The position numbers and the translations under genes were made by a program. This document shows positions 10,400 to 19,294 of a stretch of 64,000 nucleotides of DNA, piece after piece (the first letter of the stretch is position 1; each line of letters begins with the position of its first letter). The notes below the pieces were generated by a model. The model did not search any database. It was not told where the DNA came from and was given only the letters and a program-made list of their open reading frames with translations. The stretch is from positions 12,958,001 through 13,022,000 of the forward strand of contig OZ316899.1 of assembly GCA_973895155.1 (NCBI GenBank). Reading direction: 5' to 3'. The DNA is from Marsupella aquatica. Taxonomy: Eukaryota; Marchantiophyta.

Positions 10400-11330
10400 G
10401 GAGATAGCTATCAACTCTAAACTAGACTCACTGATCTAGCAAGAGGTCTTCGGCCCGGTCATCCCTGCACCGCCAAACACACCAATCGGCGGAATGTGAC
10501 CGGGCCGAAGACCTCACAAGGAAGCGGAATGCCCAAGGCGAGATCATTAGGTGCAAAGCATGACTAGTGGCAAAGGGCTACACCCAAATCCCAGGACGTG
10601 ACTTTGACCTAACCTACTCGCCAATGATGGACTCCATCACATACAGATACATGATAGCATTTGCCCATAACTTGCTGCTACACATCTTAGATGTTGTCAA
10701 TGCCTACCTTTATGGCATACTTGACACCACTATATACATGAAAGCCCCCCTGAATTAATCAAGAGAATGGCTTTCCACATTCAGGGGGAGAGAACGGGCA
10801 CCACAACCCAAGATCTGCAATCTGGGACATCAAGGAGAACTCCTACAGAGTATCTAAACAAGCATGCAAATACAGATGTCAAACCTTCTATTCTTAATAA
10901 GAAGACAGTGCTATGCACACCACAGGAGAGTAGACGCCCCCCAGTGACTACAACTCACGGTTTGCTACAAAGAAAAATGATTTTGCCGTTCAAGTCCTAC
11001 GATCCATGTATGGACTCAAACAGAGCGGTTGCACCGAGTATAAGAAATTCAAGGCAGAAATGTTAGCCCTGAACTTTGTCAATGACGACATTGCTCCTTG
11101 CCTATTCCTAAAACAAATAGGAAATGAATACATTATCATTGCCGTATACGTAGATGATATTAATATTTTTGGAACACCAATTATAACAACACAAACAATC
11201 AAAATATTCCCTTTAAACCAAACAATCAAAACATTAAAAAGCACATTTAAGATGCAGGATTTGGGAGAACCCAAATGTTGTCTAGGCTTCCAGTTTGATT
11301 GCCTGCAGGAAGGCATACATGGAGAACGCT
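10400..11330 (+). pseudogene. copia 2 reverse transcriptase, broken
   Basis: Fragments: EVFGPV before the inverted repeat; AKGYTQIPGRDFDLTYSPMM and DVVNAYLYG (10567-10758); then after a damaged stretch (10760-10985) MYGLKQSG, LFLKQIGNEYIIIAVYVDDI with the YVDD catalytic motif at 11147-11158, and MQDLGEPKCCLGFQ. These are blocks of a copia-type RT in order. Several stops and frame changes make it non-functional. Confidence 0.85.
10443..10515. repeat. 19-bp perfect inverted repeat inside copia 2 RT
   Basis: The left arm (10443-10461) encodes the start of the conserved EVFGPV block. The right arm (10497-10515) is its exact reverse complement, TGACCGGGCCGAAGACCTC. The loop is 35 bases. The right arm sits where a KWVFTRK-type motif is expected by comparison with copy 1 and breaks the frame. 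It looks like a templated inverted insertion. Confidence 0.9.
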
Positions 11331-12150
11331 CACCCAGTGAGCACACCAATGGAACAACAATCTTTGGACCCAGTCAAAGACACATTCAAGAAACAAACAG
11401 AAACAGAGCAGACGCTGGGACCAGAGAAGCCATACCTTTTGGCGATCGGTGCCCTTATGTACCTTGCTAATCAAGCACGCCCCAACATTTCTTTTGCCAT
11501 CAACCTCTTGGTGCGCCATAGTTCCCAACCTACAATAAGACACTGGAATGACATCAAAAGAATTTGCAGATACTTAGAGGGAACAATAGATCTGGGACTA
11601 TTCTTCCCCAACACCACCACCAATGAATTGACAGGATTTGAGGATGCCGGATACCTTTCTGACCTCGACGATGCCAAGTCCCAGACCGGCTACGTATTCC
11701 TTCAGGGCACCACTGTCATATCTTGGAGGAGCTCAAAGCAAACACTCACAACAACATCATCTAACCACACAAAGATAATAGCACTGTATGAAGTGAGCCG
11801 TGAGTGTATATGGTTACGCCAACCAGCATACAGGCCGACCACTCATAGACAAACCAACAACAATCTACAAGGATAATCGACCATGCGTTGATCAAATAAC
11901 ACATGGCTTCATCAAAGGCGATAGAATCAAACATATCACACCAAAGTTCTTTTACACACACGAACAACATGGAGATAAGATACAAGTCAAATGGATACCA
12001 AGCAAGGAGAACAGAGCCAACCTATTTACTAAGCCATTACCGCCCGCTCTCCACAAAGAACACACCTTTGGAATCGGAATGCGCTCTCAACCCTCCTGCA
12101 TACCGACCACTAAAGAGGATGTCCGCAACAATCATTCAACTAAGAACTAG
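11295..12150 (+). pseudogene. copia 2 RNase H region, broken
   Basis: The frame 11295-11876 has SFAINLLVRHSSQPTIRHW, ICRYLEGTIDLGL, GYLSDLDDAKSQTGYVF and SWRSSKQTLTTTSSNHTKI. A second frame to 12150 has IYKDNRPCV, DRIKHITPKFFYTHE and VKWIPSKENRANLFTKPLP. These are the standard blocks of copia RNase H. The usual first catalytic Asp block reads FEDAGYLSD here, and TSSNHTKI replaces the usual S-(T/S)-AEAEY, so a catalytic Glu is lost. Confidence 0.85.
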
Positions 12151-12521
12151 ACGGACGCTCAGCCGACACACCTACAGACTGATAGCAACTCTAGAACGAA
12201 CAACAGCAACTACGACCGACACACCTGCATAAGAACCAGAAAAACAAGAAGAACAAGCTTACACTACCTCAACGAACTGCAGTACACCTACTTAGGAGAC
12301 CTTACACTCTAACACATAAACACCAATTACCAAGAAACTATACCAAATACCCACATATACCATGGCCCTATGACATGTACAGTAGTGGTACTCTTTCCTT
12401 CTGAAGAAAGCGGGAAGGTTTTAATGATTCCATACTTCAATAGGGACCATCTCACACACTTAGGGTTATACTCTACAAAAATAATGGTTGCTTTATAACC
12501 AATAAAACACCCAAGGGGGAG
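12151..12521 (+). other. copia 2 3' untranslated region with polypurine tract
   Basis: Non-coding between RNase H and the 3' LTR. CAAGGGGGAG at 12512-12521 directly abuts the LTR and is the polypurine tract that primes plus-strand DNA synthesis. Confidence 0.75.
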
Positions 12522-12665
12522 TGTTATAACACATAGATTAAACCCTAAATAACCACTAGAGGCTAGGGCAGTTACCTAACCACCCATCCATGTAACCCCT
12601 ATATATATACACTACCATTCCTAATAGAAGCATTCATTGAGCTGGTGAACATCTCTGGTATAACA
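12522..12665 (+). repeat. 3' LTR of copia 2 (144 bp)
   Basis: It starts with canonical TGTTATAACA and ends GGTATAACA. It differs from the 5' LTR by several substitutions and a short TA-rich insertion (ATATATATAC). The target duplication TGTAC follows at 12666-12670. Confidence 0.92.
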
Positions 12666-12670
12666 TGTAC

Positions 12671-13635
12671 CAAATATTATAAATAAGAAAAGAATATAGA
12701 TCTCTAACTCATTCAGAGTTTTCATCACTGAAAGTCTTGCTATATGGTATGCGTATGTGAATGTTGGGCCAAGTCAGGAGGAGGCAACGGCCAGCGTGAT
12801 GGAGCTCAGATTATACAGATGGACACCACATGCCATTGTCACTCCAATCAATTCCTACAATCCTTAGCTTACAATAAACGAAGCCCACCAGCCCCGCCAC
12901 CAGCCCTCCATTTTAGCTTGATGTCATGATTGTGTGTACCACAAATTTATCCTTAAACCATGATGAACTCTCTGTGTGACACTGTCATATGGTATAAACC
13001 ATATTTTACCACAACCTACCACATTTCATGATGTCTTTTTTGTGTGGTTCTTGTGAGGACTTCTACCATCATCATTCTCATGGGAAGCCCTTCATGCCAT
13101 ATAAGCACTTGTATTGGGTTTACAAAAACATTCTAAAAGTAGACCTTTTGGATTCTGCGGTTGCCAATTAGTCAATTCTCACGGTCGGAGAAGTGAGGCT
13201 GTTACTAGAGAGGCAAAATTCTTGTGGTTGATAGGACACAATTGTACATACAATCACACAATGGCTACCATTGTTTTGTCACCTTGCAATGACAATATTA
13301 TTGAGAGTCTTTCTGAGTGTGCTGATCGTTTTCAACATTGTTTTGTGCTAGTGCCCGGTGCTAGCATCATTTTTGTCATAATAATTGTTCATCTACCCTT
13401 GAACTTACTCCTTTGATCTGAACTGATTTCAGGTTTGTTTTGCAGCTTTGTCATTCTCCTTGTTTGGTGGGCCCCACCACATAATGTACAAAATTGTGTG
13501 TTGACAGATCTTTCATTTTGTAAGCATACTCTGGAGTTAACGAGCCATAAAGTTTAATGTCTACCAACTGTGGAGATGAGAGCGTCAACTTTTGATAGAT
13601 TTCAATTTTTTTCTTAACTATCTAGTATTAAATTT
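12671..13635. other. Non-coding spacer
   Basis: No gene or repeat that I can defend. The 100-codon + frame at 13114-13416 shows no recognisable motif and ordinary intergenic composition. Confidence 0.4.
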
Positions 13636-13805
13636 ACTAGTACTAGTGCCCAGAGAGGCATGGCTGTGTGGTAGCTCACTTGAGTTGAGACTCATAGGAC
13701 TAGAGTTCAAATGTTGTGGCTGACTGTTCCCTTTTTGAGGGGTTTCACAGATTTCCCTTTAATATATTTAAAAAATTGAAAAATTGAAAATTTGACTAGT
13801 ACTAG
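13636..13805 (+). mobile_element. tRNA-like SINE with 11-bp target duplication
   Basis: A body of about 148 bases (13647-13794) is flanked by ACTAGTACTAG on both sides (13636-13646 and 13795-13805). Near its start is an A-box-like TGGCTGTGTGG (13661-13671). B-box-like GAGTTCAAATG follows at 13703-13713, about 40 bases later as in an RNA polymerase III internal promoter. The 3' end is AT-rich (AAAAATTGAAAAATTGAAAA). These are the marks of a tRNA-derived SINE. The duplicated word is itself repetitive, which lowers the weight of the duplication. Confidence 0.6.
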
Positions 13806-14009
13806 GAAGATTGTTTCTTTTACAAGTGAAACAATTTCCTAATTTTGGTGCCGTTGCAATAGTTACCCAAAGTCTATCTATGTTCTCAGAAAAAGAAGAT
13901 TTCAAATTTCTCACTCATCTCTCAATGAAACTTAAACACATAATTGAAAACATTTTAGAACATTCCAATGAGCCTATCATTGGCAAATTATGTCAAATAC
14001 TAAGGAAAT
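13806..14009. other. AT-rich spacer leading into a minisatellite
   Basis: No gene. The sequence CATTCCAATGAGCC near 13960 already resembles the anchor word of the following degenerate array. Confidence 0.4.
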
Positions 14010-14490
14010 CATGATTTTATGAAGTTCTCTAGGTTTCAAATCCTATAGAGATCATGAGTTTATGAATTTCCCTAGCTTTTCAATGAGTGTAAACTTGAGA
14101 TATAGTCAAATACTACAAAGATCACAATGATTGAGTTTCTAGCTTTCCAATGAGTCTAAAATTTAGATTTAGTGAAGTGCTACTGAGCCACGGGTTTCTA
14201 GCTTCCCAATGAGCATGACACCACAAATTTCATGTCAAACTAAGTTAAGAATTGAGTAGATCACAAGTTTATGAATTCTTCTAGCTTTTCAATGTGTCTA
14301 ACATTGACAGATTTTGCAAGTACTAGAGAGATGATGAGGTTTTGAATTTCTCTAACTTTGCAATGAGTGACATTGAGAGATTTTGTCAAGTACAAAAGAT
14401 ATAACAAGTTTCTGAATTTCTCTAGCTTTCCAATTAACCATTGGCAGATTTTGTGAGGTCCTAAGGAGATCATGAAGTACTACAAAGATT
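14010..14490. repeat. Degenerate tandem array, period about 60-80 bp
   Basis: The phrase GAATTTCTCTAGCTTTCCAATGAG, in variant forms, recurs near 14070, 14140, 14200, 14285, 14355 and 14425. It is followed by variants of TCTAACATTGAGAGATTTTG and AAGTACTAGAGAGATCATGA. Copies are diverged. The array is non-coding; the minus frame at 14261-14473 is a by-product of the periodicity. Confidence 0.7.
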
Positions 14491-14860
14491 GATTATTTTG
14501 TTTTTCAGAATGGAGCCCAAGGGATTAGAACTATTTACAATTCTGTTGGTTGACTTTTTCAGAAACTTGCAAAAAATCTAAAAATAGAAGCATTTTCATG
14601 TAAATCACTGTTATATGATGACTATGTTCACCCAGTTGTTTTTTGTTTTAATGTTTACTTTTTAACTTTCTAATCTTCTTACAATTATTGGGTCAAGCTA
14701 ATATTTTCTATGCACATATGTTATGATGGGGCATAGGACCCATTTTTAATGCAAATAGAAATCATGACAAAAAGTATGCATGATTATCATTTGACATACA
14801 TCACAACTAGTTATGAGTTTCCCCATCCACATGATGAGTCATGAAGTTATAGTTTAGAGG
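14491..14860. other. AT-rich non-coding stretch
   Basis: Nothing recognisable. It lies between the degenerate minisatellite and the first Helitron-type terminus. Confidence 0.35.
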
Positions 14861-14864
14861 CTTC

Positions 14865-14930
14865 ACTCTAGAAATCTAGACCACAACTCTAGCTTATAGT
14901 TGGCGCTTTATAAGTAAGATTCTCTACTAG
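14865..14930 (-). mobile_element. Helitron-type 5' terminus, minus strand (outer)
   Basis: Read on the minus strand from 14929, the sequence is TCTTACTTATAAAGCGCCAA, preceded by A. It then contains TCTAGAGTGAAGCCTCTA. This matches the + strand terminus at 15449 (TCTTACTAATAAAGCGCGAA and TCTAGAGTGAAGCCTCTA). Helitrons begin with TC and insert between A and T, and both features fit. The rest of this copy would extend to the left; its 3' end is not identified. Confidence 0.55.
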
Positions 14931-15339
14931 CTCGACTATCCATGTTCTTTGAATATGTATAGGGATGAGGATAAAAACGTGTAGACCCTTGATCTAAGAG
15001 CAGCTGACCAAAGCTTCTTCAAGTAATTGGAAAAAAGCTGGCCATTTCACTAGAGCCGTCGACCTTTTCACAAGCGGTCTAATCCATTGACTCTCTACAC
15101 ATACAACCACTACTCCACCGATTCTCTTCACAAGGGGCCCTATTTTCAAATGCGGTGCACTACTCCCAACACTACTCCACCCCCCCTAATTTGATTATCA
15201 GCCCCTATGTACTTGAACATGAATGGAGACCCATACTAAAAAGAATCATGCAATAAAAATGATTATATACTGTCTTTGGTTCATTTATGTTCCATCTTTG
15301 TTTTTGGTTCACTCTACTTTTCTGTTTTGTCCATACAAG

Positions 15340-15414
15340 GATTTACTCTCTAGATACTTCACTCTACATAATAGCACTCAAAAGTGATTTTGCATCGTGC
15401 TTTGTTAGTAAGAT
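15340..15414 (-). mobile_element. Helitron-type 5' terminus, minus strand (inner)
   Basis: From 15413 leftwards on the minus strand the sequence is TCTTACTAACAAAGCACGAT, preceded by A, and later TAGAGTGAAGTATCTAGAGA. It is a diverged copy of the terminus at 15449, only 36 bases away and facing the other way. It may be a second insertion, or the remains of an inverted duplication of the terminus. Confidence 0.5.
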
Positions 15415-16006
15415 TTTGCCTCCGCATGCTAATAGTAGATAATGTGTATCTTACTAATAAAGCGCGAACTACACCCTACTATTCACGACCTAGGGTCTAG
15501 AGTGAAGCCTCTAGACCGTAACTCTAGGGGCGTAGGAAAATTGGGGGTGACGGGTGCGGGTGTAAATTAAGGGTGAATTAAGGGTGAGCCACTCTAATAG
15601 GTTTGGAAGTGAAGCGGCTTGACCTATCGGGCTCTGTCACTGCGGCTGTCACTGCGGAACACAAGGGAGCTGCGGGGAGCTGCGGGGACCTGTGAATGGA
15701 AGTCGATCTGGCTCCGTCAATGGAGAACAGAAGGGAGCTGTGTGGAATGGAAGTGCATCGACGATGGCACATGGAAAAACAGGGAGCTGAATGTGAATGC
15801 AAGGGAAGCTCAGCTGCCTGATAGATTTGCCTTTTGATTTTGCTTGCCATTTTAATTTTGAATTTGGGTGAGTGGACTGATTATCGATTGATTAAGATTG
15901 ATCGACGTTTTGCAGATTTATCGTGAGCGACGTTACTTCTAGCATAGCAATTAAGCTTGAGAATGTTCTAAGTCTGCCATTTGTCAACGCTTTGTAACGC
16001 TCAGGT

Positions 16007-16700
16007 CTGAAGCCTAAACCTGAGGAGAATAATTTTGAATTGCAGCTGCAAAGTATTCTCGCTGTGGCAGGCATTAGGTGTGGGTTTGCGCACAACTCCA
16101 CCACTGACATCATGCTCCTTCGATCCTTCGCACTTTTCCGCAGGTGATTTCTGAATCTTTACACTCGATCGAAGAATTGGTTGCCAAGCCAAATTGAATC
16201 AGTCCTGTTTGCATGTCTCTGGCCTGTGATGATGTCCTCTTGGCTGTGCAAGTGTACAACTACTCACCCATAGTATCAATCCGTCTACCATGCCAAGATC
16301 GTTGATCACTTCTATTGAGCACACTATTGGGTCCTGAACCCACTTCCAGCTCTGCTTCCATATTTCGCATTTCCATCTGCTACGACGGCTGTGGGGAAGA
16401 AGTGGGAGGGGAATGGCAGCAAGTATTTGGAGGGTGTGCAGGTTAGCCCACTGGCGGACGGGATTAGATTTCTTCTCGATAGCTGGCCGGAAGACTAATT
16501 TGGCAAGGAGCTACTAATAGGGACTAGGACTCGGGAAAATTTGGATAAGAAGCTACGTTGAACCAACATTTCTGATCCGACTTGAATGTGTTGATGTAAC
16601 TCGAAAGCTACAGGTTTGACACCCTCTGAAGCCTAAACCTCAAGAGAATTTTTTTGAATTGCAGCAGCGAAGGATTCTCGGTATGGCAGGTATTCAGTGA
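16007..16700. repeat. Pair of ~75-bp direct repeats
   Basis: TCTGAAGCCTAAACCT followed by an AGAGAAT/AGGAGAAT stretch, TTTGAATTGCAGC and ATTCTCG occurs near 16007-16080 and again near 16627-16705. The copies differ at scattered positions. They lie inside the Helitron leader. Confidence 0.65.
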
Positions 16701-17037
16701 AGGAAGAACCCAAGACTGCAGGCATTGAAGCAGGTAGCGAGTCTGGGTTTAGGTGTTGTATGAATTCAAGGAGGTGAAGGTCATGTGTTCAAGGGAGTGA
16801 GAACTGAGGAGAGGCTTGGCTGGGATGATTGCCATGGACCTGGATGCCAACTTTGCTTTTCATTCCTGGTGAGACTTCTCTTTTCATTCCTGGAGTTGAG
16901 TGCAATTGAAACGGACTGTGGCTTCAGCTGTGTGAAGAAGATGATGGCAGGACTGAGGCATTTTTGAAGAAGGAGGTGAAGGTTCGGAGTTTGACTTCAT
17001 TGGCCAGGGGGATAACCGGATTGAGGTACTTTTCGCT

Positions 17038-17099
17038 TACTCCCTCCACCCAGTTCGCTCCCAATTTGTACTCCCTCCACCCAGTTCGCTCCCAATTTG
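17038..17099. repeat. 31-bp perfect tandem duplication
   Basis: Two identical 31-base units, beginning TACTCCCTCCACCCAG, lie back to back at 17038-17068 and 17069-17099. Perfect identity suggests a recent event. Confidence 0.9.
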
Positions 17100-17175
17100 A
17101 TGTGCAGTCTGGCGAATGGAGCATTTCGGATTTGGCCCCCGATCTTACCTATCGCCTCTACAATGACGAAGTTTG

Positions 17176-17388
17176 TCATTCCACCTTCGGTGAGGGTCCG
17201 CCCTGCTTGTAGACCTGCATTTGAGATTTGAGCTGCTGTAGGGACGATTGTGGTGCAGGATTTGGTGAAGCCATAGCAGAGTTGGCGAAGGAGGGAGTCA
17301 TTGGAGGAGGAGTGAAAGCGAGAGCTAAGGGATTGAAAGTGAAGGAAGGCGCATCCGAGTTGAAACTGAAGCCCTTCCCTCCCACCAT
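17176..17388 (-). other. Gene-like minus frame in the Helitron leader, possible captured fragment
   Basis: A 70-codon minus-strand frame starting with ATG at 17388 begins MVGGKGFSFNSDAPSFTFNP, then a Pro/Ser/Ala-rich stretch. FNSDAPSF loosely resembles a PAM2 peptide (LNxxAxxF), the poly(A)-binding-protein ligand found in plant proteins. The resemblance is weak and the frame is short. If real, it is a captured exon rather than a Helitron function. Confidence 0.2.
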
Positions 17389-19294
17389 TTTGGTCAGTTT
17401 CGGTCAAGATTGTGGGGGCCCAGTTTAAGGATACAACATGAATTGAATAGACGGCATGAATTTGTGTTTGGTTCTCATGGAGATTCATCATTGAGCGCAG
17501 GGGAGCAGACGTCTAGAATGTGATGGAATCCATGTTGCCATTTTTCATGTTGGGGCGAGACTGATGCCAGGAATTTGATGTTGCAAGGTCGAGAAGCACA
17601 GCTGGACATCTTCCATTGTCATTGCTGCCTTCAATCGCCAGCTTCGGATTGAGGTGAGTGGTCCCATTTTCCAGCAATGTCTGTTGCAGCCTAGACGGCT
17701 CATGTAGGGAATCTATTCATCTAAGTTTCGGAGTTTGGACATGCCTGCCTTCCTTCCTGCCTGCCAGTGCTTGCCTCGGCCCTCAGTTTCGGAGGAGGAG
17801 GAGGCGAGGCGGCCGCAAATTGAACATTGTGCTGAACAACTCAAAACAACACAGCAGCGCAGCGAGAAGGAATCAAGCATTGACCAAATTGGAGCGGGAT
17901 TTCTGGAAATACAATGACTAAGCCGACACGCAGCACGACAAGACTACTAGCTCTGCTCTGCTTTTTCCCTTGGAATCGAGACAAAATCCATGCATCCTGG
18001 GGCGATTGTCATCCGCTACCATCTTCTTCTTCATCGTCAACAACAGTGAGTCCCGACTCCGTCTCCTCCTCCACAGGGGCCGAAACAGTGAGTCCCGACT
18101 CCGTCTCCGTTCTATCAAGGGCTGCGAGGTCGCACGCACGTCAAGGGGGCGATGTTGATCGTCGATGTACCAATTTTCGGTCATTGAATCACCAAAATTA
18201 TTGTTTGGTTTGGAATGTGGAATTGCCCACCAAGTCAGGACGCCCTCCATGACCAGTCGAGGTGGCAGTGTCCCCGAGGTAAGAGAAAAGGAGAGAGGCA
18301 AAGATCTGGCACATCTGACAGAGTTTGTACTGAGTTTCTTTCCATTCCTGCCAACGCAAAAATGTAGAACTTCCTGTGTAATGTACCATAGTTCACCCTC
18401 GATGCTTTGAATGACATTTTCATGTAATCTCAGTTTTCCCCCAGGTGATTGAGACTACAGACCAGGAGTTCTTCGAAAAGATGTCCAATTGATTCAACCT
18501 AGAGCTTCCTGTGTAATCAAAGTTCACTCTAGAGCTTTAGGCCAACAATTCAGGAGCGAGGTGTCTGCTGCTGCATCCTCAATTATGCCATAGCAAGCTC
18601 CAACTTTGCTCAACCGTGAAGGTTCTTAAGCTCTTTTGAATCTGTGCATATCCTACTACTATATCTCATGATCAACTGTCGCCACATTTCATTTGAATGG
18701 TGCCTAGGTTGATAGTGTTGGAGCTAATAGGTGCCATTGTGTTCAGGAGAAAGGAGGTTGGTGCTTGCAGTTCATGGTCCAGAGATAGCATCAATATTTG
18801 GTGAACTCTGTGGGAAGCAAGCTGGTACTAGCTCAATGGATTTTTGGTCGTTGCAGAGACACTGGCATCGGTGGTTGCGGCAACAGTAGAGTAGACAGCG
18901 CATTTAGAGGGCAGGCAGAAGAGTAGTCAATCACAAGAGAGCGGTGAGCTAAGCAGTTCCGCTCCAGCCTTTCCTTTCATCCCTTTCACCAAGACAAAGT
19001 GAGATATCATGGTGAAGTGATCAACATAGCATATCAAATTAGTGATAGAGTTTAGATTCCTAAAACTATGGATTTTGGTCCAAGATAGAGGCATCTAAGA
19101 TAAATGTTGGCCCGAGATAGAGGCATCTGAGATAGAAAATAGTTGAGGCATGTAACACAGGGCTTTGTATGTGATGGTGGATCACAATCATTTTATGAAT
19201 AAATTTGAGCAATCATTTATACTTGATACATTTTCTTATCCCGAATTTGTTCTCCTCTATTTTGTAGATATAAATGATCTAGATGTGTACAACA

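Larger units (their letters stand above)
6820..12665 (+). mobile_element. Full-length degenerate Ty1/copia retrotransposon 2
   Basis: This 5846-bp element is bounded by short LTRs and an exact TGTAC target duplication. It keeps a primer-binding site, gag, protease, integrase, reverse transcriptase, RNase H and polypurine tract in copia order on the + strand. The coding region is broken by many stops and frameshifts, and the two LTRs differ by substitutions and indels, so the insertion is old and dead. The LTRs are unusually short for a coding copia element. It is one family with the copies at the left edge and at 58254. Confidence 0.92.
15450..19294 (+). other. Helitron leader, possibly with captured DNA
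   Basis: This is 3.8 kb between the 5' terminus and the Rep/helicase gene. Composition is less AT-rich than the downstream gene. It contains a 75-bp direct repeat (about 16007 and 16625), a 31-bp perfect tandem duplication (17038-17099), a 26-bp repeat with CAGTGAGTCCCGACTCCG (18045 and 18087), and a gene-like minus frame at 17176-17388. No ORF here has a family I can name. Plant Helitrons often capture host fragments, which would explain the change in composition; that is inference. Confidence 0.4.

Noticed and set aside
16997-17491. A 164-codon minus ORF in the Helitron leader
   Set aside because: It spans the 31-bp tandem duplication and shows no domain. The alternative frame at 17176-17388 looks more protein-like, and even that is weak.
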